From the NCBI GenBank assembly GCA_033063855.1, contig CP093829.1, positions 630,243 through 694,242 of the forward strand: DNA of 64,000 nucleotides. Direction: 5' to 3'. The notes beneath the pieces were generated by a model, which ran no database searches, was not told the origin of the DNA, and saw nothing but the letters and a program-made list of their open reading frames with translations. The translations under genes were made by a program, and so were the position numbers. The stretch comes from Smittia aterrima (Eukaryota > Arthropoda > Insecta > Diptera > Chironomidae). Of this stretch, positions 49,601 through 61,869 are shown in pieces (the first letter of the stretch is position 1; every line of letters begins with the position of its first letter).

Positions 49601-52600
49601 TCGCTTCACTGCCAATGAATCGTAATCCGATGAAACATAATCAATCTTTAACACCACCTGATAAAGCAAAAGAGTTAGCTGCTGGTAGAAAATGAAAAGA
49701 GAAACGCGACGATCGATTTGAGCTGTTGAGCTGAAAGTTTGTTTGTAAACGATTGAAAAATATTCAAATCGATCGATGGCGCCGCGAAATTGGAAACTCG
49801 CGCTTGTTACATTTAGATATCACTTCGCTAGCTTTTTCATTCACCAACAAGCAGCGACTACCAATTCGTTTAAGTAAACGATTGTGGAATTTTCCCCGGA
49901 AAAAAATCTTCGTTTTCGCTTTTCCACGAAAATTCCATAAAAATTCCTTTAATCGTGATTTCACTTTGATCGCAAGATCATTTTTTTTCGGGATGGTTTA
50001 TTTTTTGTTTCAAACTTTCATTGATTCAGATCTTAAATTGAAATTATCGAACTTGATAATCTTAATGAGTTGAAAGCAAAAAATCGCGAAAACAAGAAGA
50101 ACTTGTCGTACAAGAAGTTAGAACAATAATTCTTATGTCTTCGTCTTTATCATCTGATCGATCTCCAAGAATTGTTACTTCGATCCGAACGTTGACTTCT
50201 AATGCGAGTTGGAAACTTTCTCAGACAATGAAAGTGTTTAATGAGCTCGCGGCAGCGCACTTAACCATTCAAGTGGCGCCAATTGCTTTCCTCTCTAATA
50301 ACTGAATCGATTTGTTTTTAATTCAATAGCAGTTCTCTCTCTCTCTTTCCCCTTACTTTCAATTCACCCCGAAAACCATCATTATCGACTCGACTTCTTG
50401 CTTTAGCTGTCAATTATTCCAGACAAGTCGCGAGAGATTGAAATTTGTTCACTAATGAGCCGACTGATCACATTCATTCGATGAAGAGGTTAAAGTTGAA
50501 ATATTGCAATGGCGGAAAGCAAAAGAGGAAGATGAAGAAGAGAAATCAAATCGAAGTTGGAGTGAAACTAATAATGATAGCATAACGTGAGTCAAGTGAA
50601 CAGAAACTGGTAGCTCGTCGTCCCCTGCCGCGACTGACTCGAAGTCGATAAGTCGAGAAACATATTTTTCTTATTTTTTTTCTCGTCTCTCGTGCTGCTG
50701 CAATCGCAAGACATTCAAGACCAAATCCTTCTGCATGTCGCTTCGCATTACAAGTTGGCTTTAATCTGAAATCCGTTAAAATCATTCACCATCTTCTTGG
50801 ACACGCGTCAAGAACGAGCATCTCGAAGCATCAGTTCTGTGCCCTCTTCGAGCAATCTCTTCCTCTGCTTCTTCTTATTTTCCTTCATGTCGTCGTTTGT
50901 TGCTTCTTTAAGGCCTTTAAATTTCTCATTTTTTATTATGATTCCTTGGCTGTGCCCCATTCTTCGAACTTCTTTTTAATCCATCATCATTTTACCATTC
51001 TTCTTTTGCCTTTTTGCCTTCGCTCTCCCCGCAGCAGCCAAAGTCGGAGTTGTTCGCTTCTAAGATTATATTTTCTTCTTCTCCGTCTTCTCTTTCTTTC
51101 TTCATCTCCTTCATTCGATTTATAAGATTTTTTTTCGTGAAAAAAAAAACTACAACATCAAAATTAAAAAAATGCTACCAACTTACGCATTCTCGGATTA
51201 GGGCGAGTGACCGTAAAATGAGAAGCTTTGAAGTTCAAGCTATGAAGTCAAGCTTCAGGATGCTTGACTAGAGACTTCGAAGATCTTACGAAAGCACCAA
51301 CCCTAAGATCTTTTATAAGCTTTTCACATTTCTGCTCCATCTCTCAATCGAACTTAAGGCAAAACGACGATGAAGACAAGAAAAAAAGAAGATTTTCGTC
51401 GTTGTTGTTGCTGGGCTTTTGTCATTTCTGGTTTTCTTGCGTATCGTGGCTGCTTTTTTTCGTCAAGACACTTAATGTAGCATAGACGATCAGATTTTTT
51501 TTAGGAACAGCCGTTGGAGAATGAGTAGGGCTCTTCATTCTTTAGGAATTCTTGCGAATGATGATCGAGTTTGATCGGAGGAAACATTTTGCAATCTCAA
51601 GACAAAAGCGGCAAAGACGAAATCTGGAATTGAGATTTGGCTCACGACAAACGTCGAGCGATCAAAGTTTGAGAGGAATCCAAAAATTCCGTTTGCTCTT
51701 CTCAATCTTCAAACTTAAAGTTGCACTGTCTCGTCACGTTTCGACATCATCCCCGAACAGAAAGCGGCGCCAAGTTTTTCTGTTTTCCCCGCTCGCCATT
51801 CAAATTCATTCTCAAACAATCGAACGAGATATTTCAGTAAATACGACAGCGTTTATTTGCTCTTCTGGATAATTTCAAGCGAAGAATGCTGCTTCTTCTT
51901 TATTCGAATTGTGCTTCCAGTCTCCCCCGACTTTCCATCGCAACAGATTTTATAATTAAATCGAATCAAACTTCCGACGTCGAGACTTGCCAAGCAAATA
52001 GTTTCGAAGCATAATTAATTAATGTGCTCATTGCGAGCAGTGGAGAGACGAACAGAATCGCTCGTTTGTTTCGCGTAACTCCGAGATCTCAAATGATTTA
52101 TTGAACAGAGCTTCTGGAATTCTTTTCTCATCGCTTCGTCTTCAGCTGATTATTTCGCTCCATCTCGCTTGTTGCACATAAAATCAAATTGGATTTCTTT
52201 CTTCTTTGCTCTTTCTTTTGTGGTGGGCGATTTTCGACGGTGGTTTCGCGAATCTCTCCATCCTTTCATGCAAATAACCAGAAACGATTGCTCTCCCGTC
52301 ATAAAAAAAAAAATCTCTCGATGAAGTGTGTTGTGCATTTTCGCTTCTCTGCCCGCGCTGTTCGCCGATTTTTTTTATGAGCACATTTCGCCAACACCAT
52401 TCGTTATGCTGCTGCCTTCTCTTATTCATCTTTTGTGCGCGATATGTGTCCTTCTCCAAGGTTGAAGAAAACGAAGTCGAGTGCACGGCAAATGCGATCG
52501 CGAAAATGAACTTTCGAGTTGAGGCGAGCGATCAAAATATTTTACTGCAATCGTCAAAATCTGATCGTGGAGTTCACAGCGTGATTTTTTCTTCTTCTGT

Positions 52601-54600
52601 AGAAATCAGTCGACTGTAAGTTTTTGAATGGATCTGTACATCCTAGAAGAGATTGAAGGAAACGGGATGCATCAAAATGTGGTTTCCGATTCAGCCTTTT
52701 TTGCCATCCGGTTTGGGGATGTTGAAAAATTATCGGCAAGCATTTTCAGTGAATTATTGATTCAATCTCTGTCTTTCCTTCTTTTACATTCTCTTCCTCT
52801 CTGAACACAGAGATTTTTTATTTCGACAGCCAGGCAGGTGCACGTCGCTCAAGATCGAAGCGAAAAGGGAAGCTGAAAACATGAAGTTTTCGCTTTACGA
52901 TCAATGGCAGGATGCACTCAGGTGATGTCGTACCAACCACATAAAAATTTCGTCTCTGATTCCTGAGAATTTCGATCGCGTCGTATCCTGTCGCAACTTC
53001 ATTAGCATCGATTTCCGCCTAAGAATGCTCAGGATGTCAACCACGTTCAAGTATTTAACTCGTCTTATCCCGACTTCCTTTCGTTGATGAAATCTCGACG
53101 GCGCGCAATAAAATTTAATTACAGTCGAAGCGAAGGAAAACGATTGGATGAAGGGAAATTGCGTTAACTGCTCGACGGAAATGATTAAAATGCGATTTTT
53201 CTTTTGAGAAAAAGTCTCTTTCAACAGGAAACTTCAGCAGATTGTCGTCGAGCGCCGAGCTCTGTGGGTTGAATTAAACTTAAAGTATTTCATGGAGCAC
53301 CTTCGCATGGAAACACCTCAAGATAATCGCTCGACTATAAGAGAAAGACATTCACGATTATGGTGCAGCAATCAACCCACGAGTTGGTAGAATAGATTTC
53401 TCGTTTTCTGACATCGCGTCAACTCCTACCTGCGACTGATGGAAATCAAAATAGCTGGAAGAATAATTTTAGACGTAAGCGTTTGAAGAATGAGTCTGAG
53501 GTTCGAATCCTTAACTTCCATCAATCAACGAACGCACAATTCAATTCACGAATTGAAAAGTCATTCATGAAGTTAACAACGAGAATCTTTCGACTAAAGG
53601 TTACGTGATCTGCGGCCAATGATTTATTAATTACGAATTTTACTTTCGGATTTTTGTTTCTTCTTCTCGCTTACACTCAAACGCAACAATGACATGGACC
53701 AGCTGTGATATTTTCTTATTTAATCGACTGGCATAGATTTATTTGAATGAATGATTCTTCTTTTCTGGTTCGCGTGGATGATGAATATTTCTTTTTGAAA
53801 TTTCAAGAGGGTTTCTCTGAAACTTAACCACTCAGAGAAAGTTTAGGACTACAGTCGAATCAGAGTGTGTGATAAGAGCATGATGAGCGTGGGTGGCATC
53901 GATTTGCTGAAGGTCGAGTTTCACTAATGTCGTAAAAAGCTTTTTCTTAATGAGATTTCTTTGGGTGGGTAATTCTGAGAACTGTCTCGGCCGACTGACA
54001 TAAGTTCCATTGAGTAACTTGAAGCGTCGGCAAGCCCAAAATTAGAATCAAACTTTTACGACTCTCGTTTGTGGGTGGTAAGCTCAGGATTTTCTCGCTT
54101 GTTGTGTCTGTCCGTTATGCTTTTTGCATGTCGTTACCCGCAATTTCCTCCTACCGCCGCACGCAAACTCAAGTTAAATTCATGAAACGAAGCCGGTGAG
54201 GGTAATTAATATTCCATCCGACACTCCATAACAAATTCTAATTGAAATTTAATTGTTGACGCTCATCGAAAAGCCAAATTACATTCCAATCGATCACGAG
54301 CATCCGCTTGTTCGTCATTTTTCCACTCTTTACTTTCAGCTTCCTTTCGGAATCGCTTCGACGGAACACTCGTGATTTAATGACTTTTTAAAGTGTTTCC
54401 TTTGAATTGAATAAAACAAGAAAATAAATTAACGACGGGAGATGAAAGAACGCGAAGCAGAGGAAGCAGAGTTTGATCGGTTCTGAGAATTGTCGTTTTG
54501 ATTGAAACAGAAGGATGTCGATCGATGGGAATCTGTCGTTTACTTAAGCTCGTTGATAATTTTGCTATGAACTAAGCGGAGAATTTGTTTTTAATTGTTT
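40621..54600. other. gene-poor region between sprouty and ND-SGDH
   Basis: About 14 kb with no recognised protein or canonical RNA gene. It contains three copies of the 13-mer GAGGTTCGAATCC (43213-43225 reversed, 46585-46597, 53498-53510), which is the Pol III B box of tRNAs, and a perfect 12-bp alternating ACGCGCGCGCGT at 49103-49114. Purine- and pyrimidine-rich stretches are frequent. Open frames up to 124 codons are not supported by domains or splice sites. Confidence 0.5.
53440..53520 (+). pseudogene. degenerate tRNA-like sequence
   Basis: An 81-nt segment has tRNA-like ends: TGGAAAT pairs with ACTTCCA in six of seven positions. Its T arm is TGAGG-TTCGAAT-CCTTA, all paired with one wobble, at the correct distance from the 3' end. 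The D arm and anticodon arm are poor and no clear A box is seen. It may be a decayed class II tRNA or the head of a tRNA-derived SINE. Confidence 0.3.
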
Positions 54601-54655
54601 TAATTTATCATCTTCAGTTCATATTCTACAACACATTCTTCTCGCGTCCAGCACT

Positions 54656-55421
54656 TTAGTTGTCTCCTTGCAATTCCATAAGTTCTTCAGAAGCTTTCTT
54701 GGCGACTCTGTGATATTTAGCGAGAGCTGGACGATAGTAATAGGCTTGGAAGTCCTGGTTATCCGACATCTTCTGTCTGATTTCAACTTCAAGCTTGCGA
54801 AGAGCCATCTTCTCGCTTTCTTCGTAAAGCATGTGACACATCTTCTCGTACTCTTGTTGAGGTGAAGCATAGCAGTAACGAGCCATGAAACGTGTAATTG
54901 GATGCTAAAAGTAAAGGGGAGGAAGTTAGCAATGAAAGCAAAAGTTTCTGGTCGTCTCTACTGACACTGTAGTATTCCCAATGCTTTGGAACATATCCTT
55001 CAGGGATTTCAGCTAACGTAGCTGGTCCAATGAAGACGTTGACATAGAAGATCAAAGCAGACATCGGCAAAACTCCCAGCATTGTATAGAAGTGAAGAAG
55101 ATCCTTGAACTTGTGCCATTGGAATCTCGATGGCTGCATGGGAAATGTTCGTTCATGGTCTGACATCTTGCGAACGGCTAAAATGTAAAAATATATTTTT
55201 TGTGATTGTCGGAAGAAATCATGGAGAATGTTATTCAATCGATGAGAACTGAAAATTTCTTTTCCATTTTCTGAAGCTGATTCAAAAGAATTCTCAATGA
55301 TTTTGCGATGACAACGTTCGTGGCATTGTTACTCACCATTTTTAGTTGCATTCGCGAAGCTTGGAGCCTTCAGAAGGCTGCCAAATTTAGATAAACTTGC
55401 AATTTTTGAAAACACAGGCAT
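54656..55421 (-). CDS. ND-SGDH: NADH dehydrogenase (ubiquinone) 1 beta subcomplex subunit 5 (SGDH)
   Basis: This is an accessory subunit of mitochondrial complex I, in the membrane-arm beta module of the inner membrane. Three exons on the minus strand, 55337-55421, 54966-55177 and 54656-54904, join in frame to 181 residues; human NDUFB5 is 189. The N-terminus MPVFSKIASLSKF is basic and amphipathic, as in a mitochondrial presequence. One membrane segment follows (YTMLGVLPMSALIFYVNVFIG). Then comes the family signature EIPEGYVPKHWEYYSHPITR, and a charged matrix or intermembrane-space tail ending MELQGDN. Donors are GTGAGT and GTCAGT; acceptors end in TTTTAG. The ATG is the first in frame and lies close to a probable divergent promoter shared with RhoGAP68F. 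Confidence 0.93.
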
Positions 55422-55930
55422 TTTCTCCTCTTCCCTGAAATTCTCCTCGCGCAACTGGTGAACAAACTTGGAACTACAACCGGAGCTTTCGAAATGTACT
55501 CGGAGCTTACGAAGTGAACAATAAAATTTGTCTTGGATTGTAAATCGAAAAACGAAATATCTTGTCGCCCGTAATAGGTAAAATCATTTGTGACGGAAGA
55601 CAAGGCTGTTCGGTCTTTGTCTTTTGCAAAAGTTATCGCGTCAGCAAGAAGTTCAATCGTTTAATCATGAAAAAGTAAAAAGTGTTGATGACAAATCACT
55701 CAAAAAAAAAGTAGAAGAAAATCAACAACGGGACGAATAGAACATTAATTCAGTTGAATGACTCACTTCCAAAACTGTCTGACCACCGAGTGAATCAGCA
55801 GTCAAACCCGTCTCGGAAAATAAATAAAAAAAAAAGAATTGATAAAGATTTTCGGGCGGATTCGTCGCTTTGAAGGTGTAAAAGATTTCACGGGCAACAT
55901 CGACAGCAGCAGCAGCTAAATTATCCAAAA
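55422..55930. promoter_or_regulatory. probable divergent promoter region of ND-SGDH and RhoGAP68F
   Basis: The ~510 bp between the ND-SGDH start and the best candidate RhoGAP68F start hold two direct copies of CGGAGCTTWCGAA (55481-55493 and 55501-55513), start to start 20 bp apart. A perfect palindrome CTTTTGCAAAAG lies near 55620. No TATA box is obvious, as expected for housekeeping genes. The shared-promoter idea depends on the candidate first exon being right. Confidence 0.4.
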
Positions 55931-55973
55931 ATGGAAACTTTCGACAACAAAGGTCTGCCACAGCGATTCCCAG
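55931..55973 (+). CDS. RhoGAP68F: candidate first coding exon of RhoGAP68F
   Basis: An ATG in strong context (CCAAAAATGG, A at -3 and G at +4) opens 14 codons (METFDNKGLPQRFP) plus one base, ending at CAG|GTGTGT. That phase fits the acceptor at 58245 exactly and creates a Gly codon before PPLPIETED. An alternative mini-exon, ATGATGCACGCGA|GTGAGT at 56573-56585, also fits the phase. The choice needs transcript data. Confidence 0.4.
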
Positions 55974-58245
55974 GTGTGTATATGCAAATCTATGTAAGCT
56001 TTCTCTACCAAATTCTCTACTTTGTGCAATTGCTAACAAAGACTGCACAAGGAACCCTCCAAGAAAAACTGTAAATTGCAATTTAATCACATTAGACGAG
56101 GGTTCCTTTGTTGCTCTCGCTCCTTCGATGATGATGACGACGAAACGAGGATTTGCGAGATTGCAGGAGCGACCTTAATTTATGGCCAATGCAAATTCGA
56201 GTGATTCAGGTCGATGATTTATTTGGCTCTCGATAAGCAAATTCTCGGTTTCATGACGAGACACAATTAAAGCGTTCCACTTGAAGTCGATCATCTACAG
56301 CGTTCTCCATTAATATCTCAAATTACGAATTTTGATTTACGCGGAAAAGAATTTTAAAATGATTTATCGGCTTAACACGCGAACGTCGTGTGTGAGGACT
56401 CGTTCGCGCGCAAAATCGCCCGAACGGAAGTTGGCAAACGCGTAAACTCTTTCAAAGATCACATCTGGCTTATCACGCTTTCAGCTAAAACATTTTACAA
56501 TTCTCTTTCGAGTAGTGAAACAGCCCTAAGCTGGGTTTGATGAAAAATTGAAAGTGGCTAGTGGCCAGCATCATGATGCACGCGAGTGAGTGAGCTCATC
56601 ACCAATTACACAATCGCAAGCGTTCACTTTCATTCGTAAATTGCGGAGAAAGATGAAGCGCAGTTGCTTTGCTATCGAGCATCGAGCCGTGTTTTATTGA
56701 GTGCGAATCAATTCCACCGCAAATTGTGCGGAAGTTTATGATTTTTTTTTGGTCGAAAGATTTATAATCTCTGGTCACAAGTGTTGTCCGCTTGAGAAGC
56801 TTCTTGCTATTGCGAGAATGTTGCATTGGGTCACACAAGGCATAAAATGCAATATCGCAATTAATTTCGTGTTCCGACTTTTCATGAGTCGTTCGTTTGC
56901 CAAATTTAATGTAAACACGCGATTTTTCGCCAACAAACGAGGGTTGATATGATTGAGGGCTGTTGAGAAGGAACTGGCGTCAGTAAAACCGTTCGCTGCG
57001 GTCTCTTTAACGAAATTTACATTTTTAATTAAAACGAAATGATTTTTCTTGCTCGATCGGTCGGGGCGTGATAAGAGGTAAACGAAGCTATAAACAGCTG
57101 GCGATAAAACAAGGTTTTCGCAAGAATGTAACTCATTGTCGTTGTGTGTGAACATTCATCAAAATATCGATAAAGTAAATGCTCTGAAGGTAGCAGCGCA
57201 AGAGATACATGGAATTACATCACGGTCATGAAATGCAAATCGAGAATAGTTTGGTTTCGTGGTGGGCAGATTTGTGTTTCTTTGCTCTCACACGGTTTCT
57301 CGTGTGCTTTAATCAGCGGATAATCGTCGCCACTTTCGAAGATTTTAGCCATTAATCGCGTTCGACACTCGTCGACCGTCACACGCGTCATTAAGTCTTG
57401 AATGGAACTTGAGAGTGAACCAGCGATCAATGAAAGTGGGAGCAGCGCTATGGGAATGTCGCAAGCGCCAATAAAATACGCTACGCTCTTGGCGTTTTAC
57501 AAACCATTTTACACAACATTTTAGAAGCGTTAAAACGCGATCGTATGAATGAAAGCGAACTCTGACGTTTAAACACAGACTTGTTTCTATTTTTGGTCGA
57601 GCAGCAGCGGTTTGGGTAATTAACTCCAAAGAAAAATAAACGAAAAATCTCTCCACCTGATTATGATGAACTCACAGAAAGCGGAAAAAGTCGAGAAACT
57701 TTGTTTTTCATTAAAGGAGTTTGCTTTGTCATAAATCACAAAACGAGTTTCGTTTTCAGAATCGTCATCCATCGTAACAGAATCTTTTTGGCTTCTCGAG
57801 TGCATCGTACTCCCTCTCGATCACTTGTCGCAAACCTTGACGGCTTCCCTCTCGGAAAGAAGTTCCAATTTCAATAGAGACGCACTTCCAAATTTATTTA
57901 TTGCCGCATTCATTGAGATTTATGAACTCTTCTCGCCCTCGTTTGAAATTGTTTGAGGCACTAACATGTTGCATGATGTTAAATCGTTTAGACACGTGCA
58001 CGTGACTCCTCATCATTACGCTTATTACCATCTTCGGAGGGAGGGAAAAGTCAAGCTTCACAATAGCAAAGAGACAAGTGTTTGCTTTCTTTGACGACAA
58101 GTTTTTTCTCAGCAGCAAAGTCATTGGCTCGTGAAGGTCTCGATGCTCGTAATCAACTTATCGAGTCGATTGTTTGGTTGTGCTCTTTGTCGCGTGAAAA
58201 TCGAAAGTGAAAATATAAATTTTGTCTTGTTTTTTATGTTTGCAG
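55974..58245 (+). other. probable first intron of RhoGAP68F
   Basis: If the 55931 start is right, this is a 2.3-kb intron. It contains a perfect DRE-type TATCGATA at 57165-57172, so an alternative internal promoter is possible. No conserved coding segment of another gene is recognised. A 302-bp minus-strand open segment (55767-56068) overlapping its left edge has splice-like ends but no recognised family. Confidence 0.4.
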
Positions 58246-59979
58246 GTCCACCGCTTCCAATTGAAACAGAAGATCCACATCCAAGTCTTTCAGATTGGCA
58301 TGACTATGAGCCAAACCTCGAGTTTGATGACTCTGAGCTCACACAGATTGCACCAGAGATAAATGACAACAGCCAATCGTTGTTTGATGATGATCAATTT
58401 ATGTCTGGCGACTTTAACAATCCTGATGAAGACCAGGTGAAGACTTCAAACCTCACAAACTTGGATGCTGATAACTATGAGGAACAGTTGAAGCCTCCAG
58501 ATATCGATGAAGACGCTATTCGAAGAGATTTGAGCAAGCGAAAGTTCATCGATTACATTGGCACAGATAAACACGGTCAACCAATCATTGCGATCTATGC
58601 TTGTCGCCTTCCTGAACGAAAAAACCTCAACAACAGCATTTTTATTGATTTCATTATTAAGACAATGGAGCAGTATGTGCAGAACGACTACGTCATCGCT
58701 TACTTCCATCAGGGTCTCAAGGACAACAGCAAACCATCGCTCACTTTTCTTTGGAACTCTTACAAAGAACTCGACCGGAATTTCAAGAAAAATCTTAAAC
58801 ATCTTTACGTCGTTCATCCAACGACTTTTATTAAAATGGTTTGGTTCTTCTTCAAGCCGATGATAAGCGAGAAGTTTAAAAACAAATTGGTCTACATATC
58901 GAGCATTGAAGAGTTGAAGGAATTGTTGGGACAGAAAAATCTTATCGTTCCTGATAATGTCAGAGAGTGAGTTGCCAACTTTAAGTGAGACGAGAAACAC
59001 GAAACTAATTATTTTGATTCAACAGATTCGACGAGAAACAAAACTCATCCTACAAAAAGCCGTCGATACTGAACAATAACAATTCACGGTCGAACAGCAA
59101 GCAAGCGATTGCGCCGATTATATTGAAGACAGCACAGGTGGGACTTTAGATTGAAATTCTTTGAATATTTAATTAAATGACATTTGACTTTCAGTTTGGT
59201 GTTACGCTTAAGTTTATCAATGAGAACAGTCCTTGCCTAAATTACATTCCTCCCGTCGTTCGGATGTGCGTTGATCATCTTGCATTATCAGACAGTAAGT
59301 CTTGACCTCTGAGAGAACATTGTATAAATAAATAAATTTTATTTGCTTTCAGTTATCGACACCGAAGGCATTTTCAGACGCAGCGGAAATATTTCGCGAA
59401 TCAATGAATTGAAAAGAAGAATCAATGAAGGAAACTTCTTTGAAATGTCGAGTGAAGACACTCATGTCGTTGCTGGCCTTCTTAAAACCTTTCTCCGTGA
59501 TCTTAACGAACCACTATTGACTTACGAGCTTTATGATGAGATTATTCAGTTCTTGGGTAAGTTAGACAACTTTTAAATGAGAATTATAATTTATAACGAT
59601 ACAAATTTTCACAGACTGGCCGAAGGAAGAGCGTTCAAGAAATGTCAAATTAATTCTTCGTGAGAAGCTTCCAGTTGAGAACTATGAACTCTTCAAGTAC
59701 ATTGTCGAGTTTCTCGTTCAGGTATGCATGAATCAATCATCATTTCTCCCACGGCCTTTAACTTGATTTCTCTTTCAGATCATGGACCGAAAAGATTTCA
59801 ACAAGATGACCTCGAGTAACTTGGCTATCGTGTTCGGTCCTAACTTGGTCTGGGCAAAGAATGATCAGATGTCGCTTGATGAGATCGGTCCCATTAACGC
59901 CTTTATTGATTTCGTCCTACAAAACCATGATGACATTTATATTTTCGACATCAACAAAAAGGATATCATGAGAGATTAA
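58246..59979 (+). CDS. RhoGAP68F: RhoGAP68F: Sec14 (CRAL-TRIO) domain plus RhoGAP domain (p50RhoGAP/ARHGAP1 family)
   Basis: This is a cytoplasmic GTPase-activating protein that switches off Rho-family GTPases; family members act in endocytic trafficking and morphogenesis. Six exons, 58246-58966, 59026-59137, 59195-59294, 59353-59556, 59615-59721 and 59779-59979, join in frame to 480 codons after the entry phase. The first exon holds an acidic N-terminus (PPLPIETEDPHPSLSDWHDY, LEFDDSEL) and the Sec14-like lipid-binding domain (FIDYIGTDKHGQPIIAIYAC to about YISSIEELKELLG). A basic linker with KKPSILNNNN follows. The RhoGAP domain has the arginine finger in EGIFRRSG, then LLKTFLRDLNEPLLTYEL and the late helix motif MTSSNLAIVFGPNLVW. 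Donor and acceptor sites are all GT..AG with 50-60-bp introns. Only the very first exon is uncertain; it is given separately. Confidence 0.95.
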
Positions 59980-60643
59980 CAGAGGCTTTTGTAAGAGCGG
60001 CTAGTGTGATGATGAAGATGAAGCAGATAAAGCGTCGGGAAGAGACAACATATTTTTATTTATTAGTCATTTAACGCAAGTTGAGAATCAACAAGCAAAG
60101 GGTTGCGCAACGTAAACACAAAGATTGCAAAGTTACCAAAGAACGTGACGGAGAGCGCGACTCAAACATTTGGTGGAATTTTCTTTTCAAACATTTTTTT
60201 AAAATCAATCGAAGGAGGGCTCTGGTTGAGATGCGAATTTGTGTAAATAATCTTCAATGTCCATCGATCATTTATTCGTAATCAAATCAGGTTCCAAAAT
60301 GTGAGATCATCTACTTACAGGTGAAAGTTTAAGAGTTTACGAAATGGAAATTTAATTGCCTTGAAATGGAAACTTGAGTTTATCTAGTTCGGTCCTAACT
60401 AATCAACTCAAATATTTAACGTATTTAATCTCGTCACCAAAGCACTTAGAAGCCCACGAGCTTCATCTGCTTCGGTAAGAAGAATTCATTCAAACCGTAC
60501 TCCGATGTCTAAATTCTAAGGGAAGAGACGTCAAAATGTTGTTGATCGATTTTATTTATATTGTTTGAGGAAATTGAGGAACAGATTTTAATGAAAAGTA
60601 GAGGAAAATGTTTATAAAGTCTGTAAATTTTAGTGAGAAGCAA

Positions 60644-60649
60644 AATAAA
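60644..60649 (+). promoter_or_regulatory. probable polyadenylation signal of RhoGAP68F
   Basis: AATAAA lies about 665 bp after the RhoGAP68F stop in an AT-rich stretch. The sequence between stop and signal holds no other gene and is the likely 3' UTR. Confidence 0.45.
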
Positions 60650-61869
60650 GAGAAAATATTATCATTATGAATCCATTTTAGTTTGAGTCGGTCGAGTATG
60701 AGCTGAAAGAAATATTTGAGAGAAAAACTATTTTCTTTGTATCAATGCGACGGGAAATTTTCTCTCATTCTTTGAGGACATTCTTCTTTTTATTTTCATC
60801 TTCTTACATTCAAAGTCGTTAAAACAGGAGAAAAAGTCTCACTAAGTGGCTCTTAAACTAAACTGAACAGCAATTACGAAGTGTTTTATGTTTCTTCTTC
60901 TTTTTTCCCTTATCACTAAAATCTACTGACTCAAGAAAGAAATTTTTCTCATTCTTCAAGATAATCGCTCAAATTAATTGATTCCACTCCATTTGCGTAT
61001 AAAAATTGATTATCTTCTTCTTCTTTTATACATAAATTGCGAGACAGTTTTGTTTGTCGTGCTGGGATGGCAAATTTTCTTTCATTCATTTTTGGTTTTG
61101 ACGATTTACAGCAAAAATATTTAAAATTCTTCTTTTTAATTTATACATTCACCTTTGGGAGATTAAACAGAATTTTTTACTTTGAGGAGAGCAGTTTAGA
61201 ATTATTGCGAAACAAGAAAGTTAAAAACGGATTTAAAATGAAATCAAAGTCGTTGATGATCTTTCTGAAGGTTGAACTGATTTTCTTTAGATTCTTGGAA
61301 GATTCTCTTACTAACTCTTCAACGACTTGTCCCAAAATATTTTTCTTCTTCACACTTTCTAATTGTAATATTTGGTTGAATGGCTTTCCTCGTGGTGACT
61401 GTCGCTTACCAACTTCGGGTAGCATACTTAATTAACTTCTTTTAATTGCGTAATTATTTGAGGGTCGTAATTAATTTTTTTTTTGTTCACGAATAAAACT
61501 AGTTTAAGAAGCTTCCACTTCCGCGATGAATTTAAGTGTAAACAAGAAAAATTATTTTCAAAAAAAAACTTTTCTTGCTTAAAGTTTGAGTCCCTTGATA
61601 AGTTTCCGATGCTCTTTTGTTGGCAGCAAACACCAACTCTTCAGCTCTTTCCGAGAAGATTTACAAACTAAACGTTAAATTGTACTTTTTCGATGAAACT
61701 TTACTGATAAGACCCGAGCTCAAGAGCCGTTCGTTCACTTAAAGAAAAGGGAAGATCAACTAACGTAAAATGATGGTTTTCAAAATTGGTTTGCTAAAAG
61801 ATAAAAATATTTTCGATGAGTCAGGAGATTTTAAATCGAAACAAAATAAACAAACCTTACAACTGAGTT
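60650..61869. other. intergenic sequence between convergent RhoGAP68F and Deaf1
   Basis: AT-rich sequence between two 3' ends. Open frames (for example one of 132 codons on the plus strand at 61037-61435) are Phe/Leu/Lys-rich with no domain, as expected by chance in such DNA. The Deaf1 3' UTR must occupy the right part, but no clear polyadenylation signal could be fixed for it. Confidence 0.5.

Noticed and set aside
58446..59000. 184-codon minus-strand frame over RhoGAP68F
   Set aside because: Antisense shadow of the Sec14-domain exon; no domain of its own.
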